DNA from: Planctomycetota bacterium
Lineage (GTDB): Bacteria; Planctomycetota; JACQVV01
Direction of reading: 5' to 3'
DNA length: 33,790 nt
Assembly (NCBI GenBank): GCA_016209595.1
Contig: JACQVV010000382.1
Span: 1 to 33,790, forward strand
The notes below the pieces were generated by a model. The model was not told the DNA's origin. It made no database searches and saw only the letters and a program-made list of their open reading frames with translations. A program made the translations under genes and the position numbers. This document shows positions 14,237 through 22,841 of the stretch, in pieces; within the stretch, counting starts at the first letter, position 1, and the number at the start of each line of letters is the position of its first letter.

Positions 14237-16326
14237 TACCGGAGCGGCCTGCGGCAGTAAGCGCAGATGCGCGCGCCGGCGCGGATCTTCTGGCCGCAGT
14301 AGGGGCAGTCGATGCGCGAACCCGCCTTGGGCGTCACTCGCTTGGCCGGAGCGCCGCCGTGCGTCTCCTTCACGCGCCGTTCCCCGGATCGTGGAAGCCC
14401 GCGCGCGGGAGTGCCGCCGCGTCCCGTTGCCTCCCGCGCCCGCGTGCCAAGGCCCCGCGCGGGCGTCCCCGGGCGCGGCTCGGGCTGGGCCGGCTCTTGC
14501 TGGGGCCGCGGCGGAGGCGCGGCCGGCGAGAGCGGCTCCGTCCGGCCGGCGAGGATCTGGTCAATCGCATCGACCGCCTCCTGGATCGACTTCGGGCGCT
14601 GGGTCTTGTCGAACGCCAGGAGCCGTTCCACCAGACGCACCACGGCCGGATGGATGTCGGACGCGAGCTCGCGCAGCGGCTTCAGGATCCCTTGCCCGGC
14701 GCGGCGCTGGATCATGTTGAGCCCCTCGTAGGGGCGCACGCCGGACAAGGCCTGATACATCGACGCTCCCAGGCCATAGAGGTCGCAGCGCCAGTCGATC
14801 GCCGTCCCGAAGAGCTGCTCGGGAGACATGTAGTTGGAGGTGCCGACCACCGCCCCGGGGTCGTCCGCCTGGGCGCGGTCCTGGGCGACCGCGATGCCGA
14901 AGTCCATGAGCTTCACCAGGTCGTTCTCCAGGACCATGATGTTGGCCGGGGAGACGTCGCGGTGGATGATCGACTGCGCGTGCGCGGCGGCGAGTCCCAG
15001 GAGGACCTGGCGGGCGATCGCGAGCGCGCGGCGGAACGGGAGCCGCCCCTCGCTCTGGGTGAGCGTCGAGAGCGGCACACCGTCCACGTACTCCATGGCG
15101 AGGAAGAACCGTCCCTCGCCCTGGAAGAAGTCGTGGATCGTGACGATGTTGGGATGGTTGAGGCGAGCGAGCGCGAGCGCCTCCTGCTTGAACCGGGCGA
15201 CCGAGCGCTCGTTGGCGGTGAGTTCGGGCGGGAGCATCTTGACCGCGACCAGGCGATCGAGGTTCACCTGCTTCGCCTTGTAGACCTTCGCCATCCCGCC
15301 GCGTCCGATGAGCGTGAGGATCTGGTAGCCGTCGAGCACCTTCCCGATGAGCGGATCGACCTCTCGAACGCTCGTGGGCTGCGTCGGGATGGCCGGCATC
15401 TCGGCGCTCTCGTCGAGCGACGTGTCCTCGGCGACCGTCAGCATGTTCCTGGAGGCCACCTTGTCCTCGCCGGTGCCGGGCTGCGGGGCGCCCTCGCATT
15501 TCGGACAGGGGATGATCTCTCCGAACTTGTACTCGCGGGCCTTGATCCGGACACCGCACTTCAAGCAGCGCATCATGTGGTTGGAGTCGAGCCAGTACCC
15601 GGCGAGGGCCTGATTTTTCAAAATGCGGTTGCGGACCGTGGTGCCCGCGTATGCGACGCGGTGGTAGGTCACCTGGCGGCCGTCGTAGGTGACGTAGCAG
15701 GCCCGGTGATCGGCGTCCTTCGGGTAGCCGACGGAGCCGACATTCACGATCATTTTCCTGCCGGTGTACGGGATCCGCCCGTCCCCCTCGGTCGGGGGGA
15801 TGAAGCCTCCGCCCTCGACGAACACGCCCGGGATATGAGTGTGCCCGCAGAAGCAGATATTGGTGACCTTCGAGAACTCCGCCTCGAGGAGTTCCGGCTC
15901 GTCCACGTCGCGGGGGAAGAGCGTGCCCTTCGTCGGGTCGCCCGGCGTGCCGTGCACGAAGAGGACCCCGTCGTCGCTGGCGTACTTCTCCATCTCCCGC
16001 ATCCGCTCCAGGAGGAGCCAGAGGCGCCGGTTCGCTTCCTTGTCGTACTCGTTGCTGAAGAGCTGGTTCCAGGTCCAGCTCAGGATCTTGCGACTGCGAT
16101 CCGGGAGGTCGGTGTTCTCTTCGACGAGGAGCGCCTGCTCGTGGTCGCCCATGAGGCAGAACATCGCCCCCTCCACGAGCTCCAGGCACTCACGCGGGTT
16201 CGGGCCGTACCCGACGACGTCCCCGAGGCAGACATACTGATCCAGTCCCTTTTTCTTCATGTCCGCGAGGACGGCCCGGTACGCCTCGAGGTTGGCGTGG
16301 ATGTCGGCCAGAACGGCGATCGACAC
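14236..16326 (-). CDS. Calcineurin-type phosphoesterase - zinc ribbon - Ser/Thr protein kinase - zinc ribbon fusion
   Basis: This single 696-residue chain carries two opposing activities. Residues 1-230 form a metallophosphoesterase: D8-x-H10 (LADIHANLEA), GDVVGYGP with D36, GDHE (60-63, with Asp where GNHE is usual), H125 and GHTH (161-164). A zinc ribbon follows (C254/C257, C274/C277). Residues 330-595 are a Hanks-type kinase: GRGGMAKVY (341-349), K363, HRDVSPANIM with D457, DFG (475-477), and SPE in place of APE (501-503). A Pro/Arg-rich linker leads to a second zinc ribbon (C674, C677, C688, C691). No membrane segment is seen. The kinase appears catalytically complete; the phosphoesterase keeps all metal ligands but the Asn. 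It starts at GTG with no clear Shine-Dalgarno. Confidence 0.9.
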   Translation of the reverse strand: MSIAVLADIHANLEAYRAVLADMKKKGLDQYVCLGDVVGYGPNPRECLELVEGAMFCLMGDHEQALLVEENTDLPDRSRKILSWTWNQLFSNEYDKEANRRLWLLLERMREMEKYASDDGVLFVHGTPGDPTKGTLFPRDVDEPELLEAEFSKVTNICFCGHTHIPGVFVEGGGFIPPTEGDGRIPYTGRKMIVNVGSVGYPKDADHRACYVTYDGRQVTYHRVAYAGTTVRNRILKNQALAGYWLDSNHMMRCLKCGVRIKAREYKFGEIIPCPKCEGAPQPGTGEDKVASRNMLTVAEDTSLDESAEMPAIPTQPTSVREVDPLIGKVLDGYQILTLIGRGGMAKVYKAKQVNLDRLVAVKMLPPELTANERSVARFKQEALALARLNHPNIVTIHDFFQGEGRFFLAMEYVDGVPLSTLTQSEGRLPFRRALAIARQVLLGLAAAHAQSIIHRDVSPANIMVLENDLVKLMDFGIAVAQDRAQADDPGAVVGTSNYMSPEQLFGTAIDWRCDLYGLGASMYQALSGVRPYEGLNMIQRRAGQGILKPLRELASDIHPAVVRLVERLLAFDKTQRPKSIQEAVDAIDQILAGRTEPLSPAAPPPRPQQEPAQPEPRPGTPARGLGTRAREATGRGGTPARGLPRSGERRVKETHGGAPAKRVTPKAGSRIDCPYCGQKIRAGARICAYCRRPLR

Positions 16327-16377
16327 GGGCGTCCGGGATGGCTCGATGGGGACTGGAAGAAAACTTGCGAAAGAGCC

Positions 16378-16407
16378 ATTCTAGGTCCGCGCCTCGCAGG
16401 CCGTCAA
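16378..16407 (-). promoter_or_regulatory. Promoter of the kinase-phosphoesterase gene
   Basis: Reverse-strand TTGACG (16402-16407), an 18-nt spacer and TAGAAT (16378-16383) form a good sigma-70-type promoter. The predicted start near 16371 leaves a leader of about 45 nt before the GTG. Confidence 0.6.
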
Positions 16408-16517
16408 CCCGGCCCTCCCGTCGCGCGACCGCGCCGTGCTATGCTCTCTTCTCCATTCTCGCTCGAACCTTCTTCTGGCCCAGGGCGTTCGAGATGAGAA
16501 CGAAGGGAGATCCCGCC

Positions 16518-18185
16518 ATGCGCACCCTCTCCGCGGCTTTCGTTCTCGTCCTTTGCCTCTGGCTCCCGGCGCGCGCTCAGGGCCCGGGGGAGGACGGGGG
16601 AAAAGTCGGCTTGGAGGAGGGCGAGCGACCGTCGCCCGAGGTTCGTCTCGACCGGGAGAAGGGCACGGTCTCGTTCGACGCGATCCTCGTCCAGGACTCC
16701 GCGCCGATCGAGGCCTTTCTCTGCGGGCCCGAGGGCCGCACGCACGAGAGTCTCTTCGCGGCGACCGCGACTCCCGAGAAGATCCAGGAGGCCCTCCTCG
16801 CCCTTGGAGTCGTCCCGGCCTCGCAGTGGGCCGCGTCCGAGGAAGACCTCTTCGCGCTGCGAGGAGAGAAGGTCCTCGTGCGGATCGAATTCGCCGGCGG
16901 GAAGAGTTTCCTTGCCGAGGACCTCGTGTGGAACGAGTTCGAGCACCGCCCGATGCGGCGGGAGGGCTGGGCTTTCCACGGCAAGCTCTTCGAGGGGAAG
17001 CTCCCCGAGGAACCCGAGTTCAGCGTCACCTTTCAGGGGCTCCGCGGGGCCGCGCTCTCGCTCCTCGACAGCCCCTTCGCCTATCGCCCCTACGCCGATG
17101 CGCCCCTCGTCTGCCGGAAGGAGGTCCTGCCCGCCGTCCAGGAGGACGGGAAGCGCCGATTCCCGAGGGCGACGATCGTCCTCGAACCGGCGAACGAGGA
17201 GGCGATCGCGCGGCTCGCCCTCGAGCAGGAGGGCGCGCCGGCGGCGGAGAACTCCGAGGCGTTCCTCGAGGTCGCTCGGCGGATCGACGTGGCGAAGGCG
17301 CGGATCTCGACCGAGCTCCGGCCGGAGGTCCGGACATGGCTTTCGCGCGGCGCGGCCCTCGAGGGGCGCGAGGACGACGAGGGGAAGAGGCTTCGGGAGG
17401 ACGCGCGGGCGCGCTACGGCCTCGCCCGCGCCCGACTCGAGGCCGCCGAGCGCGGGGTGGAGGTGGACTATCTCGCGCTCGACCTTCTCCACGAGGCCCG
17501 CGAACTCGCCGGCGTTCGCGCCCAGGCGAATCCCGACCCTCGCGTCATCGAGTACAAGGAGTGGATCGCCCGCTACAGCGAGTTTCTGAAGGAGCGTGCC
17601 CACCTCCTCGGCGAGGCCGCCGCCGCCGATATCCGTTCGAGAGAACTCGCTCTCGCCGGCGAAACCGGCCCCGCAGCGCGCCGCGAGGATCTCGCTCGCG
17701 ACGCGCTGCTTGCCCGCGTGCGCGCGCTGGAGGTCCGTCCCGAGCTCGAGGAGGCCCGGACCCGGCTCGCGCGCGTTCGCGAGACGCTCTCCTCGGCCGA
17801 CCTCTCGCCCGAGCGTCGCAAGTTCTACGAGGAAGAGGTGATCCTGTGGACCCGCTGGGTCGAGTACCACGAGGCGCGCATCCGGGTCGCCGAAAGCGAG
17901 GCCAGGAGCGCGGATCTTTCCGCGGAGGCCCTGGACGCTTCCGAGGAGCGCCGCGCCGAAATCGAGCGGGAGATCGCCGGCCTCACGGCCGCTGCCGGGA
18001 AGGCCTCCTGGGTGGTCGATCTCTTCGACCGGGAGCGCGCGCTGGAGAAGCTCCGCCGCGACCTCCGCTTCTACTCGCTCCCCGAGGTGAACGACGAGGA
18101 GAAGATCGCGGCGCTTCGCGGAGAGATCGAGGCCGCAGAGAAGGAGATCGCCGAACTCAAAGCGCGGATCGAGGAGGGGCGCTGA
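16518..18185 (+). CDS. Exported YdjY-domain protein with C-terminal coiled coil
   Basis: The ATG at 16518 has a clear Shine-Dalgarno (GAAGGGAGA) and gives 555 residues with a signal peptide (LSAAFVLVLCLWLPARAQ). Residues about 35-190 form a YdjY domain: VRLDREKGTVSFDAILV, then a Glu- and His-containing HESLFAATATPEKIQEALL, as in the family. From about 250 to the end the sequence is charged and helical with long Glu/Arg/Leu heptad-like runs ending EIAALRGEIEAAEKEI-type, so an extended periplasmic coiled coil is likely. YdjY domains are frequent in Planctomycetota but have no established function. A possible TATGCT -10 lies at 16440-16445. It diverges from the kinase-phosphoesterase gene across a 191-bp intergenic region. 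Confidence 0.8.
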   Translation: MRTLSAAFVLVLCLWLPARAQGPGEDGGKVGLEEGERPSPEVRLDREKGTVSFDAILVQDSAPIEAFLCGPEGRTHESLFAATATPEKIQEALLALGVVPASQWAASEEDLFALRGEKVLVRIEFAGGKSFLAEDLVWNEFEHRPMRREGWAFHGKLFEGKLPEEPEFSVTFQGLRGAALSLLDSPFAYRPYADAPLVCRKEVLPAVQEDGKRRFPRATIVLEPANEEAIARLALEQEGAPAAENSEAFLEVARRIDVAKARISTELRPEVRTWLSRGAALEGREDDEGKRLREDARARYGLARARLEAAERGVEVDYLALDLLHEARELAGVRAQANPDPRVIEYKEWIARYSEFLKERAHLLGEAAAADIRSRELALAGETGPAARREDLARDALLARVRALEVRPELEEARTRLARVRETLSSADLSPERRKFYEEEVILWTRWVEYHEARIRVAESEARSADLSAEALDASEERRAEIEREIAGLTAAAGKASWVVDLFDRERALEKLRRDLRFYSLPEVNDEEKIAALRGEIEAAEKEIAELKARIEEGR

Positions 18186-18237
18186 GCGAGCCCCGCCCGA
18201 TCCGGGAATCGAACAAGAGTGGAGAAAGGGATCCAGA

Positions 18238-18645
18238 ATGTCCGAGGAACCGAGCCCCGAACAGAAGAAGGCCATCGAAGAGCTGACGCAGGCCGTGGCC
18301 AAGGACCTCGCCGGGGGGAAGAAGAAGGCCGATGTCGCCACGGCTCTCGTCAAGAGCGGCTGGACCCAGGACGATGCGAGCGCGTTCGTCGATAACGTCG
18401 ATCGCGCGCTCCAGGAATACCGGGCCTCGCCCGAGGGCCGGGCGGTCCTTGCGAGCAAATACGCGCGCCACATGGTCTACGGGGTGCTGTGGGCGGTCGG
18501 CGGGACGGCGGTCACGGTCATCTCCTACTCAAGCGCCGCCTCAAGCCCGCGGGGAGGGACCTACGTCATCGCGTGGGGGGCCATCGTCTTCGGGGTCATC
18601 GACTTCTTCATCGGCCTCTTCGGCTGGCTGAGGAACCGAGGGTAA
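18238..18645 (+). CDS. Small two-helix membrane protein with N-terminal helical domain
   Basis: This 135-residue protein has a soluble helical N-terminus containing DVATALVKSGWTQDDASAFV (about 32-51), a short helix-turn-helix-like module often preceding membrane helices in hypothetical proteins of GC-rich environmental bacteria. Two transmembrane helices follow at about 79-98 and 107-130. No catalytic motif is visible. It lies 52 bp after the YdjY gene on the same strand with an AAAGGGAT-type ribosome-binding region, and could be co-transcribed. The function is unknown. Confidence 0.75.
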   Translation: MSEEPSPEQKKAIEELTQAVAKDLAGGKKKADVATALVKSGWTQDDASAFVDNVDRALQEYRASPEGRAVLASKYARHMVYGVLWAVGGTAVTVISYSSAASSPRGGTYVIAWGAIVFGVIDFFIGLFGWLRNRG

Positions 18646-18741
18646 CGATCGCTCCGCTCACCCGCCCGTTTTCGTTAATGACGGCGGCTCCGAGTTCTAC
18701 GAAGGAAAGGAGACACGATCCTCTCTCACAGGAGCCCCGCG

Positions 18742-20832
18742 ATGACGCCGTCCACTCGGTTTGCAGTTCCCTTCCTCGCCGTCACCGCGCTCCTCGCGGC
18801 GCCGGCGACCGCCAAGGAGCCGGTCTACCCCCTGGAGATTCGCGAGCTCGCGGTCCGGGCGCAGATAGACGGGAACGTGGCCCGGACGACGGTCCGCGTG
18901 GTCCTCGCGAACACGGGCGGCCGCGCCGAGGAGCTCGACCTCCTCTTTCCGCTGCCGCCGGGAGCGGCGATCACGTCGAGCCGGCTCCTGGTGGAGGGCG
19001 CCGAGGTCGAGGGGCGGCTCCTCGCGCGTCCAGAGGCGAAAGAAGCCTACGAGGAGGTCGTGCGCCGGCAGCGCGACCCCTCGATCCTGAAACACGCGGG
19101 TTCGTCCGCCTATCGCTCGCGGGTCTTCCCCGTCCCGGCGGGCGGGGAGAGGGTCGCCTCGCTCGAGTACGTGATGGCGCTCCCATTCGAGGGGGATTCG
19201 TACGAGTATCGGTTCGTCCCGTGGGACGCGCGACTCTTCCGGGGGAACGTCGGGCGCCTCTCGATCGAGGTCGAAGTCGTCTCTGACCGCGAGCTCGCGG
19301 CGATCTACTCGCCCACGCACCCCGTCGAGGTCGTCCGCGACGGGACCCGGCGAGCGGTGGTCTCCTACGAGGAGGACGGCGTCCGTCCCGATGGCGACTT
19401 CCGGCTTCTCGTCACGATGCCGGGGAAGCAAAGGGGGATGGATCTCCTCACCTACCGGCGCCCGGGCGAGGACGGCTACTTCATGATGCTCGGCACGCCT
19501 CCGGCGCCGGAGGAGGGAGAGCTCCCGGAGAGGAACGTCCTCCTCGTCGTCGATCGTTCCGGCTCGATGCGCGGGACGAAATGGGAGGAGGCCCGTGCCG
19601 CCTTCGAACACTGCCTCACGCGCCTGCGGCGAGAGGACCGCTTCAACGTGATCTTCTTCGGCACCGAGGTCGAGAGCTACGAGGATCGGCTCGTCCCCGC
19701 CGAGCCCGAGAGGGTGTCACGCGCGGTCGAGTTCGTGCGCTCGCTCGAAGCCCTCGGCGGCACGAATCTCGACGGGGCCCTGCGGACGGCGCTCGCACAG
19801 GCGGACGAGTCGGATCGAGAGACCGAGGTCGTCCTCCTCTCCGATGGGGATCCCACGATCGGAGAGCGGGACTTCACGAAAATCCTCGCCCACGTCGAGA
19901 CCGCCAACACGATGCGGGCTCGCTTCTTCGTCTTCGGCGTCGGGGACGACGTCCACATCCCGTTTCTCGACCGGCTCGCCGTGACCCAGCACGGCTTCCC
20001 GATGTTCCTCTCTCGCGGCGAGAACCTCGAGGAGAAGGTGACCCGCTTCTACGACAAGATCGCCCACCCGGTGATACTCGACGCGAGGCTCGACTTCGAA
20101 GGGATCCGGGTCCACGGTGTCTACCCGCCGGAGCTCGGCAGCCTCTACGCGGGGAGCGAGTTCATGGTTCTCGGGCGCTACTCGGGGTCCGGGACCGGCC
20201 GCGCGGCCCTCTCCGGCACCTGGGGCCGATGGATGAAGCGGGGCTATACCTACACGGGGGAGTTCCCCGAGAGATCGGACTCGGCAGACTTCCTGCCGCG
20301 CCTCTGGGCCGCCCGGCGGATCGGATACCTGATCGACGAGCTCCGGCTCCACGGCAAGAGCCAAGAAGTCCTGGACGAGGTCGTCCGACTCTCCCGCGAC
20401 TTCGGGATCTTGACCGAGTACACCGCGTTCCTCGTGGAGGAGCCCGACCTCTCGGTCGAGGGCCTCTCACGCCGCGCCGGCGAGGAGTTCGAACGCGCCG
20501 GGACCGAGCTCCGCGGCGAGGCCGCCCGCCGGCAGGCGATGTCGAAAGAGGCGCTGAAGCTCGCCCGGGAGCTCCCCTCCCCAGAGGAGACCCTCGCGGA
20601 GCGCACCCGCCGAATCGTCCACGAGGCGGGGACGACTTTCGTCGAGAGGGACGGCGTCTGGACCGACGTCTCGATCGCGGATCTCCCCCGGGACGCCGAA
20701 GTCGAGAGGGTCGAGCGCCTCGGCGACCGATGGTTCGAGCTCGCTCGCGCCGACGACCGGCTCGCCCGGGCGTTCTCCCTCGGGGACCGCGTGCGCGTGC
20801 GCGACGGCGCGAAGATCCTGGAGGTGAAATAG
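18742..20832 (+). CDS. Exported VIT and von Willebrand factor A domain protein
   Basis: The 696-residue protein starts with a signal peptide (RFAVPFLAVTALLAAPATAK). A VIT domain at about 27-160 includes LLFPLPPGAAITSSRLLVEG and the charged AKEAYEEVVRRQRDPSIL segment. A VWA domain at about 263-430 has an intact MIDAS site: D271-R-S-G-S-M, T341 in GGTNLDGAL, and D368 in LLSDGDPT. The C-terminal 200 residues are helical and charged. Such proteins are usually periplasmic or outer-surface metal-dependent binding proteins resembling inter-alpha-trypsin inhibitor heavy chains; partners are unknown. A good Shine-Dalgarno (AGGAG) precedes the ATG. It stands 96 bp from the previous gene and 76 bp from msrA on the same strand. 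Confidence 0.92.
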   Translation: MTPSTRFAVPFLAVTALLAAPATAKEPVYPLEIRELAVRAQIDGNVARTTVRVVLANTGGRAEELDLLFPLPPGAAITSSRLLVEGAEVEGRLLARPEAKEAYEEVVRRQRDPSILKHAGSSAYRSRVFPVPAGGERVASLEYVMALPFEGDSYEYRFVPWDARLFRGNVGRLSIEVEVVSDRELAAIYSPTHPVEVVRDGTRRAVVSYEEDGVRPDGDFRLLVTMPGKQRGMDLLTYRRPGEDGYFMMLGTPPAPEEGELPERNVLLVVDRSGSMRGTKWEEARAAFEHCLTRLRREDRFNVIFFGTEVESYEDRLVPAEPERVSRAVEFVRSLEALGGTNLDGALRTALAQADESDRETEVVLLSDGDPTIGERDFTKILAHVETANTMRARFFVFGVGDDVHIPFLDRLAVTQHGFPMFLSRGENLEEKVTRFYDKIAHPVILDARLDFEGIRVHGVYPPELGSLYAGSEFMVLGRYSGSGTGRAALSGTWGRWMKRGYTYTGEFPERSDSADFLPRLWAARRIGYLIDELRLHGKSQEVLDEVVRLSRDFGILTEYTAFLVEEPDLSVEGLSRRAGEEFERAGTELRGEAARRQAMSKEALKLARELPSPEETLAERTRRIVHEAGTTFVERDGVWTDVSIADLPRDAEVERVERLGDRWFELARADDRLARAFSLGDRVRVRDGAKILEVK

Positions 20833-20908
20833 CAAGGGAGGCACCGAGCGGAATGCGAAGAGGGGGGTGGAACGTTCGGGGGTCGGTGTTACCCTGGAGG
20901 GTGATCGA

Positions 20909-21568
20909 ATGCGAACTACGATCCCACGGATGCTCGGGACGGCGCTCGTAGCCGGGACCCTTATCGCGACGTGCTACTGGGCTCTCGGGGATGAGGGCCT
21001 GCCCCCCGACCTGGAGAAGCCGCCGGAGAATATGGAGACCGCGACTCTCGGAGCGGGATGCTTCTGGTGCGTGGAGGCCGTCTTCCAGAACCTCGAGGGC
21101 GTGACCAAGGTCGTTTCGGGGTACTCGGGAGGCGAGGTCAAAGAGCCGACCTACGAGCAGGTCTCCTCGGGGAGGTCCGGCCACGCGGAGGTCTGCCAGA
21201 TTGTCTTCGACTCGAAGAAGATCACGTACGAGGAGCTCCTCGACGTCTTCTTCCGGACGCACGACCCGACGACCCTGGACCGGCAGGGAAACGACTCGGG
21301 CCCGCAGTACCGTTCGGTCGTCTTCTACCACGACGAAACGCAGAGGGACATCGCCCAGAGGAAGAAGCGGGAGCTCGAATCGTCGGGTGAATTCGACGAC
21401 CCGATCGTGACGGAGATCGTCTCCTTCCATGCGTTCTACCCCGCCGAGGACTACCACCAGGACTACTACGGCGAGAACCCGCGCCAGCCCTACTGCACGT
21501 TCGTCATCCGTCCGAAGATGGAGAAGCTCCGGGAGAAGTTCGCCGACAAGCTCAAGAAGCGGGAGTGA
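20909..21568 (+). CDS. msrA: Peptide methionine (S)-S-oxide reductase, exported
   Basis: The ATG at 20909 is supported by GGAGG at 20896-20900 and gives 219 residues. The MsrA signature GAGCFWCVEAVF (48-59) provides catalytic C51, with C54 alongside and C196 in PYCTF as a possible recycling cysteine. SGYSGG, GHAEVCQIVF, FFRTHDPTT, DSGPQYRS and FHAFYPAEDYHQDYY are all typical. The enzyme reduces methionine-S-sulfoxide in proteins. An N-terminal hydrophobic stretch (about 8-26) makes it an exported or membrane-anchored form working on envelope proteins. The C22 context (IATC) is a poor lipobox, so a signal anchor is more likely. The genes before it encode envelope proteins, which fits such a role. 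Confidence 0.95.
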   Translation: MRTTIPRMLGTALVAGTLIATCYWALGDEGLPPDLEKPPENMETATLGAGCFWCVEAVFQNLEGVTKVVSGYSGGEVKEPTYEQVSSGRSGHAEVCQIVFDSKKITYEELLDVFFRTHDPTTLDRQGNDSGPQYRSVVFYHDETQRDIAQRKKRELESSGEFDDPIVTEIVSFHAFYPAEDYHQDYYGENPRQPYCTFVIRPKMEKLREKFADKLKKRE

Positions 21569-21935
21569 CCCGATCCCGGCGTATCGTTCCGCCTGAACGT
21601 GAGTGATCGGCTGCCGATAGCCCCGTAGCTAGCCGGCGTTTCGACCCTGTTCTTCGCCGCCATCGACAGGCGGTCGGCGCGCGGCAGGCGATTGAGAGCC
21701 CATCCAAGAACCTCCCGTCGCCCGGCGGAGCGCCGGGCTCGGTCCGGTTCTCGGATAGGCTCTGAGGTCCCGCTCCGGCGGGAGGAGATCAAGCCGAAGA
21801 AAATCTTCGGCTCGGCTCTTGACGGGCGGGAGGGAAAAGCCTACAAGGCCTCCTCGCGGCCTGAAGTTGAAACTCGTTTTCATCGCGAGCCGATGCGAAA
21901 ACCCGTCCCCACCCGTCGATAGGAGAGCTCGTCCG
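21569..21935 (+). other. Hairpin-rich leader region of the secretion operon
   Basis: This 367-bp gap has no convincing gene on either strand but at least six inverted repeats: 21606-21618; 21720-21738 (8-bp GC stem, 3-nt loop); 21768-21783; 21792-21812 (8-bp stem); 21846-21862; and 21876-21902 (10 bp with a 2-nt bulge). Together they suggest a structured 5' leader, a set of terminators or REP-like repeats. I do not recognise a known riboswitch class. The last two hairpins would lie in the transcript made from the promoter proposed at 21819-21847. Confidence 0.4.
21819..21847 (+). promoter_or_regulatory. Candidate promoter of the secretion operon
   Basis: TTGACG (21819-21824), a 17-nt spacer and TACAAG (21842-21847) give a plausible sigma-70 site. 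The -35 matches the hexamer used by the vapBC and kinase promoters in this window. The start near 21854 leaves an approximately 80-nt leader. The -10 is a 4-of-6 match. Confidence 0.4.
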
Positions 21936-22841
21936 ATGTCATCCTCGTCCGATCGCCGCCGCCGCAGCGGTTTCACCCTCCTCGAACTCCTCCTCGTCAT
22001 CGCCATCCTCGCCATCGTCTCCGGCACTCTCATCGTGGCCTACGATGGCCTCGAGACGAAGTCGGCCCAGGGGCAGGCGACCTACAACATCGCCGCGGTC
22101 GACAGCGCGATCCGCACCCACCGGGTCGTCAACAAGGGGCTCTTCGCCGACGAATGGGACTCGCTCTTGTTCGTCGACAACGCCGCGACGCCGACGAGCT
22201 GGAACCGGATCAACCTCATGCCCGCCAAGCTCCGGGGCAAGCTCGGCCCGCACACGCTCACCGCCGACGGCGTGAAGGCCCTGAGCGCGGCGGGGATCAC
22301 GAAGCTCCGCTACCTCGACGGCGCGAAGGGCTACAACAACGCCGACCGGCCGGCCGGAACCGATCCGGCGATCCCCAACCGGGCCTTCGACAACCCGACC
22401 CGCGGCTGGGGCGCGACCGTGACCCTCGCCGCAGGCGTTCAGGTCGCCGTGGTGGAAGCCGAAGGGATCGCGAACTTCAACGGCTCCACGCCCACAAACT
22501 CCAGCCGCCTGCGCGACACCGCCGGCCTCGACGACTCGATCCGGCACATCGTTGTCGCCGTGGGCCTGGGCAACAACTGCACGATGGTGAAAAGCGAGGA
22601 GCGCCGGAGCGCCGGTCTCTCGGAAGCCCCCGTCTACAAGAACGTCCTTCCCCACGAATACGGCCGCTTCATCGCCCTCTTCCACGTCGCGTCCGACAAC
22701 GGCGCGAAGGGCGGAACTGCCGACAACGGCACCCTCGAGCCCGGCGAGTACTTCGGCACCGCCCGGTTCATCGCAGCGATCGACACCAAGGGGGACTGGT
22801 ATGACGAGGAGGGCGCCGAGTACGAGGGCCAGAAGGAGTAG
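21936..22841 (+). CDS. Type II secretion/type IV pilin-like prepilin 1
   Basis: ATG 21936 follows AGGAGAG at ideal spacing and gives 301 residues. A short basic leader (MSSSSDRRRRSG) ends at the prepilin peptidase site G12/F13, followed by TLLELLLVIAILAIVSG with Glu at mature position 5. The large C-terminal domain (about 260 residues) is longer than in ordinary GspG (about 140). It lacks the GspG C-terminal calcium-site pattern, so it resembles a minor or tip pseudopilin such as GspK or GspJ in size, without clear similarity. It is the first gene of an eleven-gene operon. Its signal-helix DNA is nearly identical to that of the next gene. Confidence 0.88.
   Translation: MSSSSDRRRRSGFTLLELLLVIAILAIVSGTLIVAYDGLETKSAQGQATYNIAAVDSAIRTHRVVNKGLFADEWDSLLFVDNAATPTSWNRINLMPAKLRGKLGPHTLTADGVKALSAAGITKLRYLDGAKGYNNADRPAGTDPAIPNRAFDNPTRGWGATVTLAAGVQVAVVEAEGIANFNGSTPTNSSRLRDTAGLDDSIRHIVVAVGLGNNCTMVKSEERRSAGLSEAPVYKNVLPHEYGRFIALFHVASDNGAKGGTADNGTLEPGEYFGTARFIAAIDTKGDWYDEEGAEYEGQKE

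Noticed and set aside
20909..21000. MsrA as a lipoprotein anchored at C22
   Set aside because: The preceding residues (IAT) do not fit a lipobox, and Thr at -1 is unusual; a signal anchor is more likely.
21629..22033. A 134-codon minus-strand frame across the secretion operon leader
   Set aside because: It runs through hairpins and the start of prepilin 1 in antisense, and its sequence has no recognisable domain or ribosome-binding site.
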